Origin: a virus
DNA length: 50,685 nt
Virus record (IMG/VR): IMGVR_UViG_3300029319_000048
Span: 8,028-58,712 of that record
Reading direction: 5' to 3' (one strand)
Positions 1 through 9,400 of this stretch are shown here, piece after piece. How positions within the stretch are numbered: the first letter of the stretch is position 1; the number at the start of each line of letters is the position of its first letter. The notes under the pieces were generated by a model. The model had not been told where the DNA came from. It did no database searches and saw only the letters and a list, made by a program, of their open reading frames with translations. The position numbers and the translations under genes were made by a program.

Positions 1-1
1 A

Positions 2-115
2 AGAAAAAAACTAGGAAAAGAAAAGTATAATTGGAAAACACAACAGAAAGAACTACAAAAAAAAATCAACGAATTATATTATGAAATACATAAAAGAATA
101 CAAAAAAGAAAATAA
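2..115 (+). CDS. C-terminal end of an unidentified protein (partial)
   Basis: An open frame runs in from the left edge and stops at 113-115, giving 37 residues of a very Lys/Gln-rich tail (ends HKRIQKRK). The other two plus frames hit stops early, so this is the best candidate for the gene preceding the 81-398 gene, which it overlaps by 35 bp. The rest lies outside the window and no family can be assigned. The overlap is longer than usual here, so it may be spurious. Confidence 0.4.
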   Translation, partial: RKKLGKEKYNWKTQQKELQKKINELYYEIHKRIQKRK

Positions 116-398
116 AACCTTTCTTTATGATTATGATTTATTAATGTTTCAATACAAAAAGTTTTTAGCAATGTCTAATGAAGAATTTATTGACAATATA
201 TTAGACGCAGTACATTTTGCATGTTATGTTTCTTATGTAAAAAAACTCGACACAGAAGAAACTTTGTCAGATACAGGTATCATACACGAGCTCGTTCATT
301 TAACAAAAGAAAACACAAGGCCATACCAAGATATCAATAAGACAAGGAAAAAATTTAACAAATTGTTGAAAGTCTCAAAAAAAATACCTAACTTGTAA
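81..398 (+). CDS. Hypothetical protein, 105 aa
   Basis: I do not recognise this protein. It has a Lys-rich N-terminus, a mixed helical middle (FIDNILDAVHFACYVSYVKK) and a Lys-rich C-terminus, with no clear transmembrane segment or catalytic motif. The ATG at 81 is the first in frame. It lies 15 bp upstream of the MazG-like gene on the same strand and is probably co-transcribed with it. Codon use (AGA, AAA, TTA) matches the neighbouring phage genes. Confidence 0.7.
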   Translation: MKYIKEYKKENKTFLYDYDLLMFQYKKFLAMSNEEFIDNILDAVHFACYVSYVKKLDTEETLSDTGIIHELVHLTKENTRPYQDINKTRKKFNKLLKVSKKIPNL

Positions 399-413
399 CA
401 ATATCGTATGTAA

Positions 414-794
414 ATGATTCAACCAATAAAGCTTCTAACCGAATTTAACAAGGCGTTTTCCGTGCCTGTTAATAGGAAGCCGACTCTCATTTCCAACGAA
501 GAATTCAAATTAAAAATAAATCTAATCAAAGAGGAATTGAATGAGTATGAAAATGCTTGTTCAGAGGAAGATATTACAGAGGTTTGTGACGCAATAGTGG
601 ATTTAGCCTATGTAATGTACGGAATGGTTGTTCAACATGGTTTGTCAGATGTTTTTGACGACATGTTTGAAGAAGTTCACAAATCTAATATGAGTAAATT
701 AGAAAACGGTAGAGTATTAACCAGAAGTGACGGAAAAATTATGAAAGGTTCAGAATACTTTACACCAGACTTAAATCAATTTATAAATGGATGA
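414..794 (+). CDS. MazG-like / phosphoribosyl-ATP pyrophosphohydrolase-fold NTP pyrophosphohydrolase
   Basis: Helical NTP pyrophosphohydrolase of the all-alpha MazG/PRA-PH superfamily, 126 aa. Visible signature: EExxE at residues 40-44 (EELNE) and ExxD at 56-59 (EVCD), the Mg-binding acidic set. The C-terminal block typical of phage members follows: EVHKSNMSKL, a DGK...KG turn and YFTPDL. Family members hydrolyse (d)NTPs to monophosphates. In phages they are thought to clean nucleotide pools or alter alarmone or nucleotide signalling; the substrate here is unknown. The last 8 bases overlap the next gene, which indicates an operon. Confidence 0.85.
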   Translation: MIQPIKLLTEFNKAFSVPVNRKPTLISNEEFKLKINLIKEELNEYENACSEEDITEVCDAIVDLAYVMYGMVVQHGLSDVFDDMFEEVHKSNMSKLENGRVLTRSDGKIMKGSEYFTPDLNQFING

Positions 795-1017
795 AATAGA
801 AATATTTATTGAAAAGGTTTTAGGTTATAAAACTTGGAGCAATAGAAAGAAAATAGATTCTTTTTTAGAATACGATTGTAATATGTACACAAACTTGGGA
901 ATTGATTCAACAAAAACAGAAGTAATCAATACCAAACGTAAATCAAAAAAACTTTACAAAGCTATTCAGAAGATTGACGCAGAACAAGGAAAAAAGCTTT
1001 TGTATTATATGGATTAG
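787..1017 (+). CDS. Hypothetical protein, 76 aa
   Basis: A small, Lys-rich, probably helical protein (MDEIEIFIEKVLGYKTW...). No family recognised. Its ATG lies inside the end of the MazG-like gene (8-bp overlap), and the next small gene begins 3 bp after its stop. This tight spacing supports a real, translationally coupled gene. Confidence 0.7.
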   Translation: MDEIEIFIEKVLGYKTWSNRKKIDSFLEYDCNMYTNLGIDSTKTEVINTKRKSKKLYKAIQKIDAEQGKKLLYYMD

Positions 1018-1020
1018 AAT

Positions 1021-1191
1021 ATGGCAATACAAACTCGAGAGCAGTATATAGTTCGTGTTTTCAATAAGATGCACGGCAAGCTTGACTCTGCTTTTGAGGA
1101 TGCTTTCGATGGAGATTTTGATAATTGTAAGAATACTATCAATTCTTTGATTTACGAATTGAAAGACTTCAAAAAATCTATGGAAGCATGA
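1021..1191 (+). CDS. Small acidic hypothetical protein, 56 aa
   Basis: Translation from ATG 1021 gives MAIQTREQYIVRVFNKMHGK, then an acidic segment (DSAFEDAFDGDFDNC) and a helical end with SLIYELKDFKKSMEA. It fills the gap between two same-strand genes exactly: it starts 3 bp after one stop, and its TGA overlaps the next start as ATGA. That is strong support for a coding gene despite the length. Function unknown. Confidence 0.7.
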   Translation: MAIQTREQYIVRVFNKMHGKLDSAFEDAFDGDFDNCKNTINSLIYELKDFKKSMEA

Positions 1192-2288
1192 TGAAAAAAA
1201 GAGTAAGAATCACGCCACAGGAGGCAAGAGCACTCGGTATAACGCCAAAAAAGACAGAAGAAGGAAGGAACACATTCAGGACTTACTTAAATTCTGATCA
1301 ACTTTCAAAGCTTAAAGAAATAAAACACAAAGGAGTTGTTGCTTTTTGTGAGGAAAGAGGCATTGACTTTAATAGTGTAAAAGAATATTGGGATAAGACA
1401 AAAGAATACTCTATACGAGTTAGACCTGAAATCTTATCGTATTCAGATATTTGTGCAGACATAGTTAAGGAAATGGACGCACACTCTCCTAATTATAAAA
1501 CAATTAAGAGAAAACGCAATAAAGCACCTCATCTGCTCGTTTTAGACCCTGCAGATATACATGTTGGTAAATTAGCTTCTGCTTTTGAAACAGGAGAAGA
1601 TTACAATACAGAAATAGCAGTTCAAAGAGTAAGAGAAGGTGTTGAAGGGATATTAAACAAATGTTATGGGTTTGATTTAGAAAAAATAGTATTAGTGATA
1701 GGAAACGATATTTTACATATAGATACACCAAAAAGACTGACAACATCAGGAACACCACAAGATACCGATGGTATGTGGTATGAAAACTTTATGAAAGCAA
1801 AGACATTGTATGTTGAAATCATTGAAAAATTAATGAATATTGCTGATGTGCATGTAATGTACAACCCATCAAATCATGACTATACAAATGGTTTCTTCTT
1901 GGCTGATGTTATACAGTCTTGGTTTAGAAAAACTCAAAATGTAACATTTGATTGTTCAATAACACATAGAAAATATTATCAATATGGTGGTAATTTGATT
2001 GGCACAACGCATGGTGATGGCGCGCGTGTCGCTGATTTGCCTTTACTAATGGCAGTTGAAGCTAAAGATATGTGGGCAAAATGTAAGCATAGATATGTTT
2101 ATACACACCATGTACACCATAAAAACGCAAAAGATTATACAGGCGTTACAGTAGAAAGCTTAAGAAGCCCTAGTTCTGCTGACTCCTGGCATCATAGAAA
2201 TGGATATCAGCACAACCCAAAAGCAATAGAAGGGTTTGTTCATCATCCAGAACATGGTCAAATAGCAAGATTAACACATATATTCTAA
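1188..2288 (+). CDS. Calcineurin-like metallophosphoesterase
   Basis: A 366-residue phosphoesterase. After a basic N-terminal part (residues 1-112, which looks like a nucleic-acid-binding or HTH-like extension), the metal-binding motifs appear in order: DxH at 123-125 (DPADIH), GND at 172-174, SNHD at 228-231, H275 in THGD and HxH at 308-310 (HHVH). This is the full calcineurin-like set, so an active dinuclear metal phosphodiesterase or nuclease is likely. Family members act on DNA, cyclic nucleotides or other phosphodiesters; the substrate cannot be told from sequence. The gene starts ATGATG; the first ATG overlaps the preceding stop. Both ends overlap neighbours, so it is an operon member. 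Confidence 0.88.
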   Translation: MMKKRVRITPQEARALGITPKKTEEGRNTFRTYLNSDQLSKLKEIKHKGVVAFCEERGIDFNSVKEYWDKTKEYSIRVRPEILSYSDICADIVKEMDAHSPNYKTIKRKRNKAPHLLVLDPADIHVGKLASAFETGEDYNTEIAVQRVREGVEGILNKCYGFDLEKIVLVIGNDILHIDTPKRLTTSGTPQDTDGMWYENFMKAKTLYVEIIEKLMNIADVHVMYNPSNHDYTNGFFLADVIQSWFRKTQNVTFDCSITHRKYYQYGGNLIGTTHGDGARVADLPLLMAVEAKDMWAKCKHRYVYTHHVHHKNAKDYTGVTVESLRSPSSADSWHHRNGYQHNPKAIEGFVHHPEHGQIARLTHIF

Positions 2289-2461
2289 TGGAAGATTGGA
2301 CACAAATATCGTTTAGCCTACTCGCGCCTCATGAAGCAATGCTTATTGGTTATGAAATGATTGCACCAAATGAAAATCAATACTGGTATACATTTGCGTT
2401 GCATTTGTTTTTCGTAACTCTTAGGTATGAATGGGGTTATGGAGATAGCCCATATCAATAA
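2288..2461 (+). CDS. Small hypothetical protein, 57 aa
   Basis: ATG 2288 overlaps the stop of the phosphoesterase gene (TAATG). The product begins MEDWTQISFSLLAPHEAMLI and contains an aromatic, moderately hydrophobic stretch (YWYTFALHLFFV), possibly a membrane-associated helix, and ends GYGDSPYQ. Family not recognised. It is followed by an untranslated hairpin region with a promoter-like box and a terminator, so it closes this operon. Confidence 0.6.
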   Translation: MEDWTQISFSLLAPHEAMLIGYEMIAPNENQYWYTFALHLFFVTLRYEWGYGDSPYQ

Positions 2462-2468
2462 AATTTTG

Positions 2469-2476
2469 TATATTTG
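2469..2476 (+). promoter_or_regulatory. Candidate Bacteroidota-type promoter (-7 box TATATTTG)
   Basis: TATATTTG fits the TAnnTTTG -7 element of Bacteroidota primary-sigma promoters and lies within TTTTGTATATTTGT (2464-2477). The same 14-mer recurs upstream of 13461 and of 48018 on the minus strand. A start near 2482 is expected, giving a leader or RNA of about 97 nt before the terminator at 2551-2578. No good -33 TTG is visible. Confidence 0.5.
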
Positions 2477-2481
2477 TACAG

Positions 2482-2578
2482 AGTTTTTAAATTGTGGAGT
2501 CCTAAAATCTATATATTAGTCGTATACACTCCATAATGTTTTCATCATGAAAACCCCTGCAATCGTGGGGGTTTTTTT
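2482..2578 (+). ncRNA. Candidate small RNA or attenuating leader
   Basis: Between a TAnnTTTG box and a rho-independent terminator lie three hairpins and no ORF. H1: ATTGTGGAGT (2491-2500) pairs with ACTCCATAAT (2528-2537), 10 bp with one G-U. H2: GTTTTCA (2538-2544) and TGAAAAC (2548-2554), 7 bp with a 3-nt loop. H3 is the terminator stem starting at 2551. H2 and H3 share bases 2551-2554, so they exclude each other, as in attenuators. It may be a stand-alone RNA or a leader controlling 2593-3060. Confidence 0.45.
2551..2578 (+). terminator. Rho-independent terminator
   Basis: Stem AAACCCC (2551-2557) pairs with GGGGTTT (2568-2574) around a short loop, followed by a run of T (2572-2578). It lies after the 57-aa gene and the candidate leader, 15 bp before the next ATG, so it can end transcription or act as an attenuator. 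Confidence 0.75.
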
Positions 2579-2592
2579 GTTATTTTTACTTA

Positions 2593-3060
2593 ATGCAACC
2601 AGAGAATAAATTTTATTGTAGTAGAGAGCCACATGATTCAGAGGTTTTAATCATAAAAAATTTGTTATTAAAAATAGATTTGAAAGAATATCTACAAGAT
2701 AACTTCATATATATTCTAATGAAAGATACTGGTGACTTTGAAATATTGTCTTTCGAGAATGACTTTGTATTCCTAGCATCCAAAGAGCTTAAGGTAACAA
2801 ATAAAATGGCTATAGAGTATTTGATTGAGAAGGTAGAGATAGATCAAGCAGTAAACAAAGTGTTATATGAGAATAACATAGGAAAATACAAAAAATTCAA
2901 AGCTGTAAAAGACGAAAAGCTGACGAGAAAGGGCGTCAAGAAAGTAATGTCTAACTTCTCTGTCTACGCTTCGGACTTACCAGAAGCCACAAAAACACTG
3001 CAAGATATAGGTTATTTTAAGTATCTTTACTTGTACGATGTATCGAAGAAAGAAGAATAG
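2593..3060 (+). CDS. Hypothetical protein, 155 aa
   Basis: Family not recognised. It is mixed alpha/beta with a Lys-rich centre (YKKFKAVKDEKLTRKGVKK) and no signal peptide or obvious catalytic motif. It is the first gene after the terminator/leader and overlaps the downstream nuclease gene by 23 bp, so the two are likely translated together. The ATG at 2593 is the first in-frame start after the terminator. Confidence 0.7.
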   Translation: MQPENKFYCSREPHDSEVLIIKNLLLKIDLKEYLQDNFIYILMKDTGDFEILSFENDFVFLASKELKVTNKMAIEYLIEKVEIDQAVNKVLYENNIGKYKKFKAVKDEKLTRKGVKKVMSNFSVYASDLPEATKTLQDIGYFKYLYLYDVSKKEE

Positions 3061-3493
3061 ACAAATCACACGGCACAAAAAAACAAAGATAGACGGCATA
3101 GAGTTTCAATCTAAGCTTGAATCACATATGTATCTGCTTTTGAAGTCAGAAAAAATACCAAATGCGTATGAAGGGCAAAAGTTCACAATCATTGACGGCT
3201 TCGACATAAACTTTTCATCTTACGAAAAAACTCCTAAAAAAAAGTTTTTACATGACAAAGGACATAAAAAAATACTACCAATAACATACACACCTGATTT
3301 TGTAGACACAAACGTACCCCCAAGATATATAATTGAATGTAAAGGGAATCCCAATGAAAGATTTCCAATGGTTTGGAAGCTTTTTAAGAGGTATTTAAAG
3401 AACAATAATATAACTGCCGACCTATTTGTTCCAAGAAATCAAAAAGATTGCTTAGAGGTTATAAAAATAATCAAAGAAAAATATTTTAATTAG
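3038..3493 (+). CDS. DUF1064-type PD-(D/E)XK endonuclease (resolvase-like)
   Basis: A 151-residue phage nuclease-fold protein. After a basic N-terminus comes KIDGIEFQSKLE, with the conserved Glu at 28, then YTPDF with Asp at 87 and ECK at 100-102. Together these make the E...PD...ExK core of the restriction-endonuclease fold, and the overall pattern matches the phage DUF1064 family. Such proteins are thought to cut branched DNA or act in replication or packaging; that role is inferred here. The gene converges on the giant minus-strand gene, and the two coding ends overlap by 8 bp, leaving no room for a separate terminator. Confidence 0.8.
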   Translation: MYRRKKNRQITRHKKTKIDGIEFQSKLESHMYLLLKSEKIPNAYEGQKFTIIDGFDINFSSYEKTPKKKFLHDKGHKKILPITYTPDFVDTNVPPRYIIECKGNPNERFPMVWKLFKRYLKNNNITADLFVPRNQKDCLEVIKIIKEKYFN

Positions 3494-6400
3494 GCTCGTT
3501 CAGAGGTTCCTTACTACGTTTCTCTTTTTGCTCCTCTAAAGTTTCCCAATACCTTGAGAAATTTGTTTTCATTTCTGGGTCTGGTCTGGATTGAGATTCT
3601 CCACTTGCTTGTGATGTTGTTGTGTTAAGGTATTTTTCTAATTGTCTATACATTTTTTCTGCAATTCTATCTATTTCAGCGTTAGGAGCACCAGGTATCA
3701 AGTTTAAACTCGATGCCATTCTCATAATAAATATAGTAGCTATTGCTTGGTCAATTTTTTCGTTTATAGCTGGGCTACCAGTGCCTACATATTGAGTCTG
3801 AGTTGCTCCACCAGGAACTCTTTTTGATATCTGATTTTTCTCCATCAAATTAAGTGCATTCTTGATTTTAGTCCACTGATCACCTACTATACCTAGCAAA
3901 CCTAAATTTTCTTCCAATACCTTTCTAACTCCACCAAAATCGAATTCACCTTCTGCATTATATAAATCTTCAGACGCAAACTCTAAAAATATTTTAGAAT
4001 CTTTTTCTATAATACCATATTCTTGCGCTGTGTGATTTATCATACCAAAAGCAAAATCGTAAGCCACAGGTGGGAAAACGGTTGGGTTTAGCGTTTCAAT
4101 AACATCACCAAACACACCCCTTATTATATTGTTATTTTTTGGACTAGCATCAGACTTATTCTGGTAAGTATTCATATAGGTTTGAAGCAACTCTAAATTT
4201 GGAGCAAAGTCTTCACCTATGTAATGGTCTTGGTAAAGTCTATAGTAAGCATTCAACCCCTCTATAGTATTTATTTCCTCAACAGTCATGTCCTTGAATC
4301 TCTCATCAAGTTTATTCATGAATGCCCTGTCATCTATTGGAAGAAGCGTTTCAAATAATACACCAGTCAACCCTCCTTTTCTTTCTATTTCTTCTTCATC
4401 AAAACCTAAAAGAACTGATGCTAAATTCCCATACAATACAGCACCTAATCCTGTTTTGGTTGCCTGGAAGGTTGCTATTTCAGCCCCAATACCAAGCATC
4501 GTTCTGTAAGCAGCGTCTCTTTGGTCTTGTGGTAAACTTTCATCCATATATATAGAATATTGAGTCCAGAACTGTGTTTTGGCGTTTATCTGGAACTTTG
4601 CAAACGGATACAAGGTTTGTAAAGCCATTTGCGTACCTGTGTTATTATCCTTATATAAGGGTGCTTCAGTCATGTCACTACTAGGTCTCATAATTTCTTT
4701 TACAATGCCGTCTGCGTAGTTAATAGCACCTATGTCAGGATTTTCATTTTCTTTAGCCCACCATTCTTTTCTTGCTTTGGTTCCTGCTGGGTATTTAGAA
4801 CCATTTCTAATTTTGAAATCTAAATAATGACCTAAGAAAGAAGCATTAGCTGCTACCTTATCTGTTCTTGCCAAGAAAAAATTCAATGATAATTCAGCGT
4901 TACTTTGAATGACATTCATAAGCTCATCAAATGTATACTTACTAGGAACAACTCCGTATTTACCAAAGAAACCAGCATCTAAATTAAACTTTGTCTCATA
5001 GTAAGATATATCTAGTCTTTGGTCTTGACTTAGTGGTAACTCTGCCCTAATAGAATTTCTTAGTGATACTTGTGATTGGTTAAATATATTAGACATGTCA
5101 CCTATACCAAGTATATCTCTCATACCTTGTGTAATCCAACCACCTCTTTTGCTAGAGTTGGTTAACCCTGCTAAACCTACTGAAAAGTACATCATTTTTT
5201 TGGTAAAAAACTGCCTAGCTTCTGGAGACTCTGCTCTCAGATAACTATTATTCATAGCACTATAATACTGCTGAGTCGGCTGAGTCAAAGAACCAAGACT
5301 TACAGCACTCGCACCAGTAAACAATGTGTTCACAGTTTTTGCAAAATTCTTTTTGAACTCTGCAAACGCACCTTCACCATCTGACCATTCTTTCCATAAG
5401 TTCTGGTCTCCAAAATCTGTGTATGGATTTCTACCTTGATTAACTTGATAATTAAAGTCATTTTTCATTTGGTCTGCAAAGAAAAACTTAAACAAATCAT
5501 AATCTTGTTGGTCTTCAAATAGACTCGCAAATTCTGGATTATTGAATAAATAAACTAAAGTTTCCATGTCCTGTCTACCAGTTGCATCTATCTTACTACC
5601 CTTCAAAGAAAGAACTGAGTTTCTCAAGAAACCACCAAACTGTAATCTAAATCCTGTTCCTTCATAACTATCTGGTGTGGTTGCAAACTGTAAAGCACCT
5701 GCTGTGTTTATTGGAACACCTTTATAAAACCCTTGACTTGCAGGGTCTCCATACATATCATATTTTCTTGTTGGTGTCATCCATGTATCAGGGCCATAAG
5801 AATCTGTTAAGAATAATGGTAAATAGTTATCGAAGTTCGTCCATTCTCCTCCAAAACCATAAACTCTATTTTTTGCGTCTTGCTCTCCGTCTTTGAAATG
5901 ACCCTGCAATCTTGTAATAATCTCAAGATTATAACTTTCAGCAAACTGAGTTACGTCTTCAAAGCTTTTCGCATCAAAGAACCTAAGTTTGTTGGTTGCA
6001 TTCAGCAGTAACTCATATCTTCTTTTAGCTTCAGTTTTGGAGTATCTAGACTCACCACTCAAGAATGCTCCGTCTGCTTCTCTCCTTCTTAAATCTAGTT
6101 CTTCTTTTACAACTTTTTGATATCTCTGGAACTCAGTTGTCGAAACTCCATCAAGATTTATCCTTGCCAATCCTGCAAGTAAACTCATTTCGTAATCATC
6201 TTCTATAGTAGCACTTTTGTAATCTGTTTTATTTAAAAAGAATTTACCTTTGTTTTTTTCACTCACATAATAGTTAAATAAATCATTATATATATCATTA
6301 GATTGTTTTGTTGCTACTGATATTTTTCTATTGATTTCTTCATATAAGTTCGTCCAAGGTGAGGCAATATTTCTATCTCTTATTAAAAGTTGTTTTAATA

Positions 6401-9400
6401 TATCTTTTGTTGCTACAGCCTGCTCTTTGAAACCAAGTGGCTTTGCATAAAACTTTAACATAGCTCTCCTGAACATCTTACCCCAATTCAATGGGTTAAA
6501 TCGCGCTCCTCCTGTTACTTTTTCTCCAAAGGGTTGTTGACTTTCTTGTTGAATTTGAGATGATATCTGCATTGCTATATCATAAGAATTTAGTAACGCT
6601 TCTATTCTTTGAAACTCAAAATCTTTAAATGTAAGATTCTTTATATCTGCATCTTGTAAAGTTTCAAAAAGCCTCATGATAACTTTACCATTGTGGAAAT
6701 GTCCGAAGTCTTTTCTGTCAAGGTTTAAATCTCTTTTCTTTCCTCTAAATCTATTGAGGTCAAAAGATTCAATAAATTCATTTGTTTCAGCAGCAGTATA
6801 TGAGTTTATTCTGTTGAGTATTCCAAGGAGCTTTTCTTGTAAAGCTTCATTCTCTGTTTTTGGGCCTTGCTCGACTGGTGCTGTTGTCTGCTCACCTTCT
6901 TGTGTGTTTTCTAAATCTACACCTTCTGGTTTTATTACAAGTTTATTCAGTTTTTCAAGCTCTTGGTCTAAATTTTTTCGTAAATCAAACTTTGCTAAGA
7001 ATTTTTTATCAATAGGTTTAGTTTCTATTTCACTAACATCAATATTTCCATATGTACGAGCAATATTTCCAACATCAACTGAAGGTATTTCATACGTGTT
7101 TAAATAATCTTCTTTTATTTTGAAGTCTAAAACATATAATTCTTTTGCTCTTTCTTCTAGTTTCTCATAAAAATCTTCTTCTGTTAAGTTAGGATTTTCG
7201 TCTAGTTCTTGTTCAAAATTCATCTCATTGAAAGCCATAGAAATATAATCTTCTTTAGCTTCCCTAGATAAAAACTCAAATGCACTTGCATCTCCTATGT
7301 TAGAAACGATATCTGCCAGCTCCTCTTTTATGGCTTTTATTTTATTCAATGCTAGTATTCTAGCATCAGAACCTTTACTAGTTGCTTGTAGTGTAGCTTC
7401 ATTTGTCTCTAGGTCAGTCAGAAGATTAAGGAATCTAACTTTGTCTCCCTTTGACATTTTTGATACTAATTGTTTTCTTGACTTTTGAATACCTTCAATC
7501 ACATTTTTGGATTGCTGTATTAGTTCGGAAAAACTTTTATAACTCGGTAATTCTTTTATGTCTTCCATTTTCGTTCCTTTCTTGAGTTCCGATTGTACAA
7601 ACTCATCAAGGCTTTTACTAAGAGACAACATTTTTTCTGCCTCACCATAATAATTAGATGTGGTTATGTTTCCTTCAATAAACAAGTCTGCCATTGCTAA
7701 TGTTTTCTTGTTTTTACCATAACTAACAGCAACACTCATCCCCATTGAAGAAAAAACAGTGTGGTAAGACGTGTCTTGTAGCAACTTACCTAACTCAGCT
7801 TGATCGAATTCCCTTTGACCTGTCCAAGCCTCTACCATATAAGTCCATGCAGCAATATTATTTTCTTCTGCTAGTTCATATGTTGCTGCTTTTACAGGCC
7901 CTCCTAAAAATTTACTGAATTGATTATTAACGCTTTTGTCAAAGTTTCTTTGTAAATTTTCTGCTATCTCTTTTATTTTTTCTTGGGTCATGGTTTTTGG
8001 GTCTATGTTTTTCATAGATTTTTTCCATATACCTGCTTGTCTCAAATAGTTGTATGTGAATAAAGCAGTGAAACCTGTCTCAATACCTGCATTCACTCCT
8101 GCTATCGCCCTTATTGCCCAATCTGATGTTTCTAAATTGTTTAGTTCTATTTCTGTAAGAGCTACACCTGATGCTTTTGCTTCTTCAAGCATATTTCTTC
8201 TATCGTGGTAACTATATAAAGTTTCTCCATAAGAGTTAACACCTATTGTGCTTAAACCAAAATAAGGGTTTATAAACATAGCTCCTAAATACACCATACT
8301 AGTTGAGAACTGTTGATTTGCTAACCACATAAACTCTCCAATAGTATTAGCATCACTAATTCTTGTAGTCCATAACGGTAAATACTCCTCTCTTAATTCT
8401 TCTACATATTTCTTATCAAAAGGCCCTGGAGAAAAAGAAGTTGTCATAGGGGGTCCTCCTGGAACAGCCAAAGGATACAGCATTGGTTTATTTAACATAA
8501 ACTCAATCAATGCTTCATTCATACCAGTAGCTCTTAAAGCATCTCTACTTATTTCTTTCATACTACCACCCATGTCTAAGATTGTAAAATACACATTTTG
8601 TAATCCATCTTCAATCCACTCATACGCGTCATCAAAATATCTTTGTGTTGCTTCAAAAGCGTTTTCTCCATCACTACTGTCATAAGGTAAGCCCATTATA
8701 CCAGAAAAATCTCCATTGTTTCTATCTACAAGTTCTTTTGCTGCTATAACCATTGGAGCTAAAACACCGTAATCTTGTGGGTTTCCTATACTAATTTTTA
8801 ACTGTCCAGAACGCGCTTGGTTACGCAGACTGGGATCAGTCATAATGTTAAAAAGCTGCTCGTAATTTGCAGGCGCACCGTTGATAGTTATCGCCTCTGT
8901 CGGCATATGACTAAATATATCAAATCCATTTTGATTTGCTAATGATGCAAAAATATAAGCCTGTGGCCCATCTAAAGGTATGTCTTTAAAAGCACCATTC
9001 ATTTTTAAACCAATTCCTGCTGTTTTAGAAGCATTGGTTTTAAGAACTCTTAATCTTTCTACATAATTACTCATGCTTTTTGTAAGTATTTCTCTTACTG
9101 TTCTTTTATTGCCATACCTATCTATGATTGTATCGTTTAGATTGTCGGATTGACCTAAAACATTATATAAAGCATCAGCGTCATTTACACCAAACTGATT
9201 GTCATAATTTATCTTTTGTAATATTCCATCTTTATCTAACTTTATATTAGGGTCTTGTAATCTTATCTCCACACCAGGCGTTTCAGAGTCTTGCCTCAAT
9301 TCATTCATCATTTCAATAATTATATTATTGGCTGCATTGTAGTCATATATCAAGCCTCCATTTTTATCTTTATAAGCTTTGTAGAAATCAAATCTATCAA

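Noticed and set aside
1504-1864. Minus-strand frames inside the phosphoesterase gene
   Set aside because: Shadow frames of a well-supported gene. They are Phe/Leu/Ile-rich as expected for the antisense of an AT-rich coding region.
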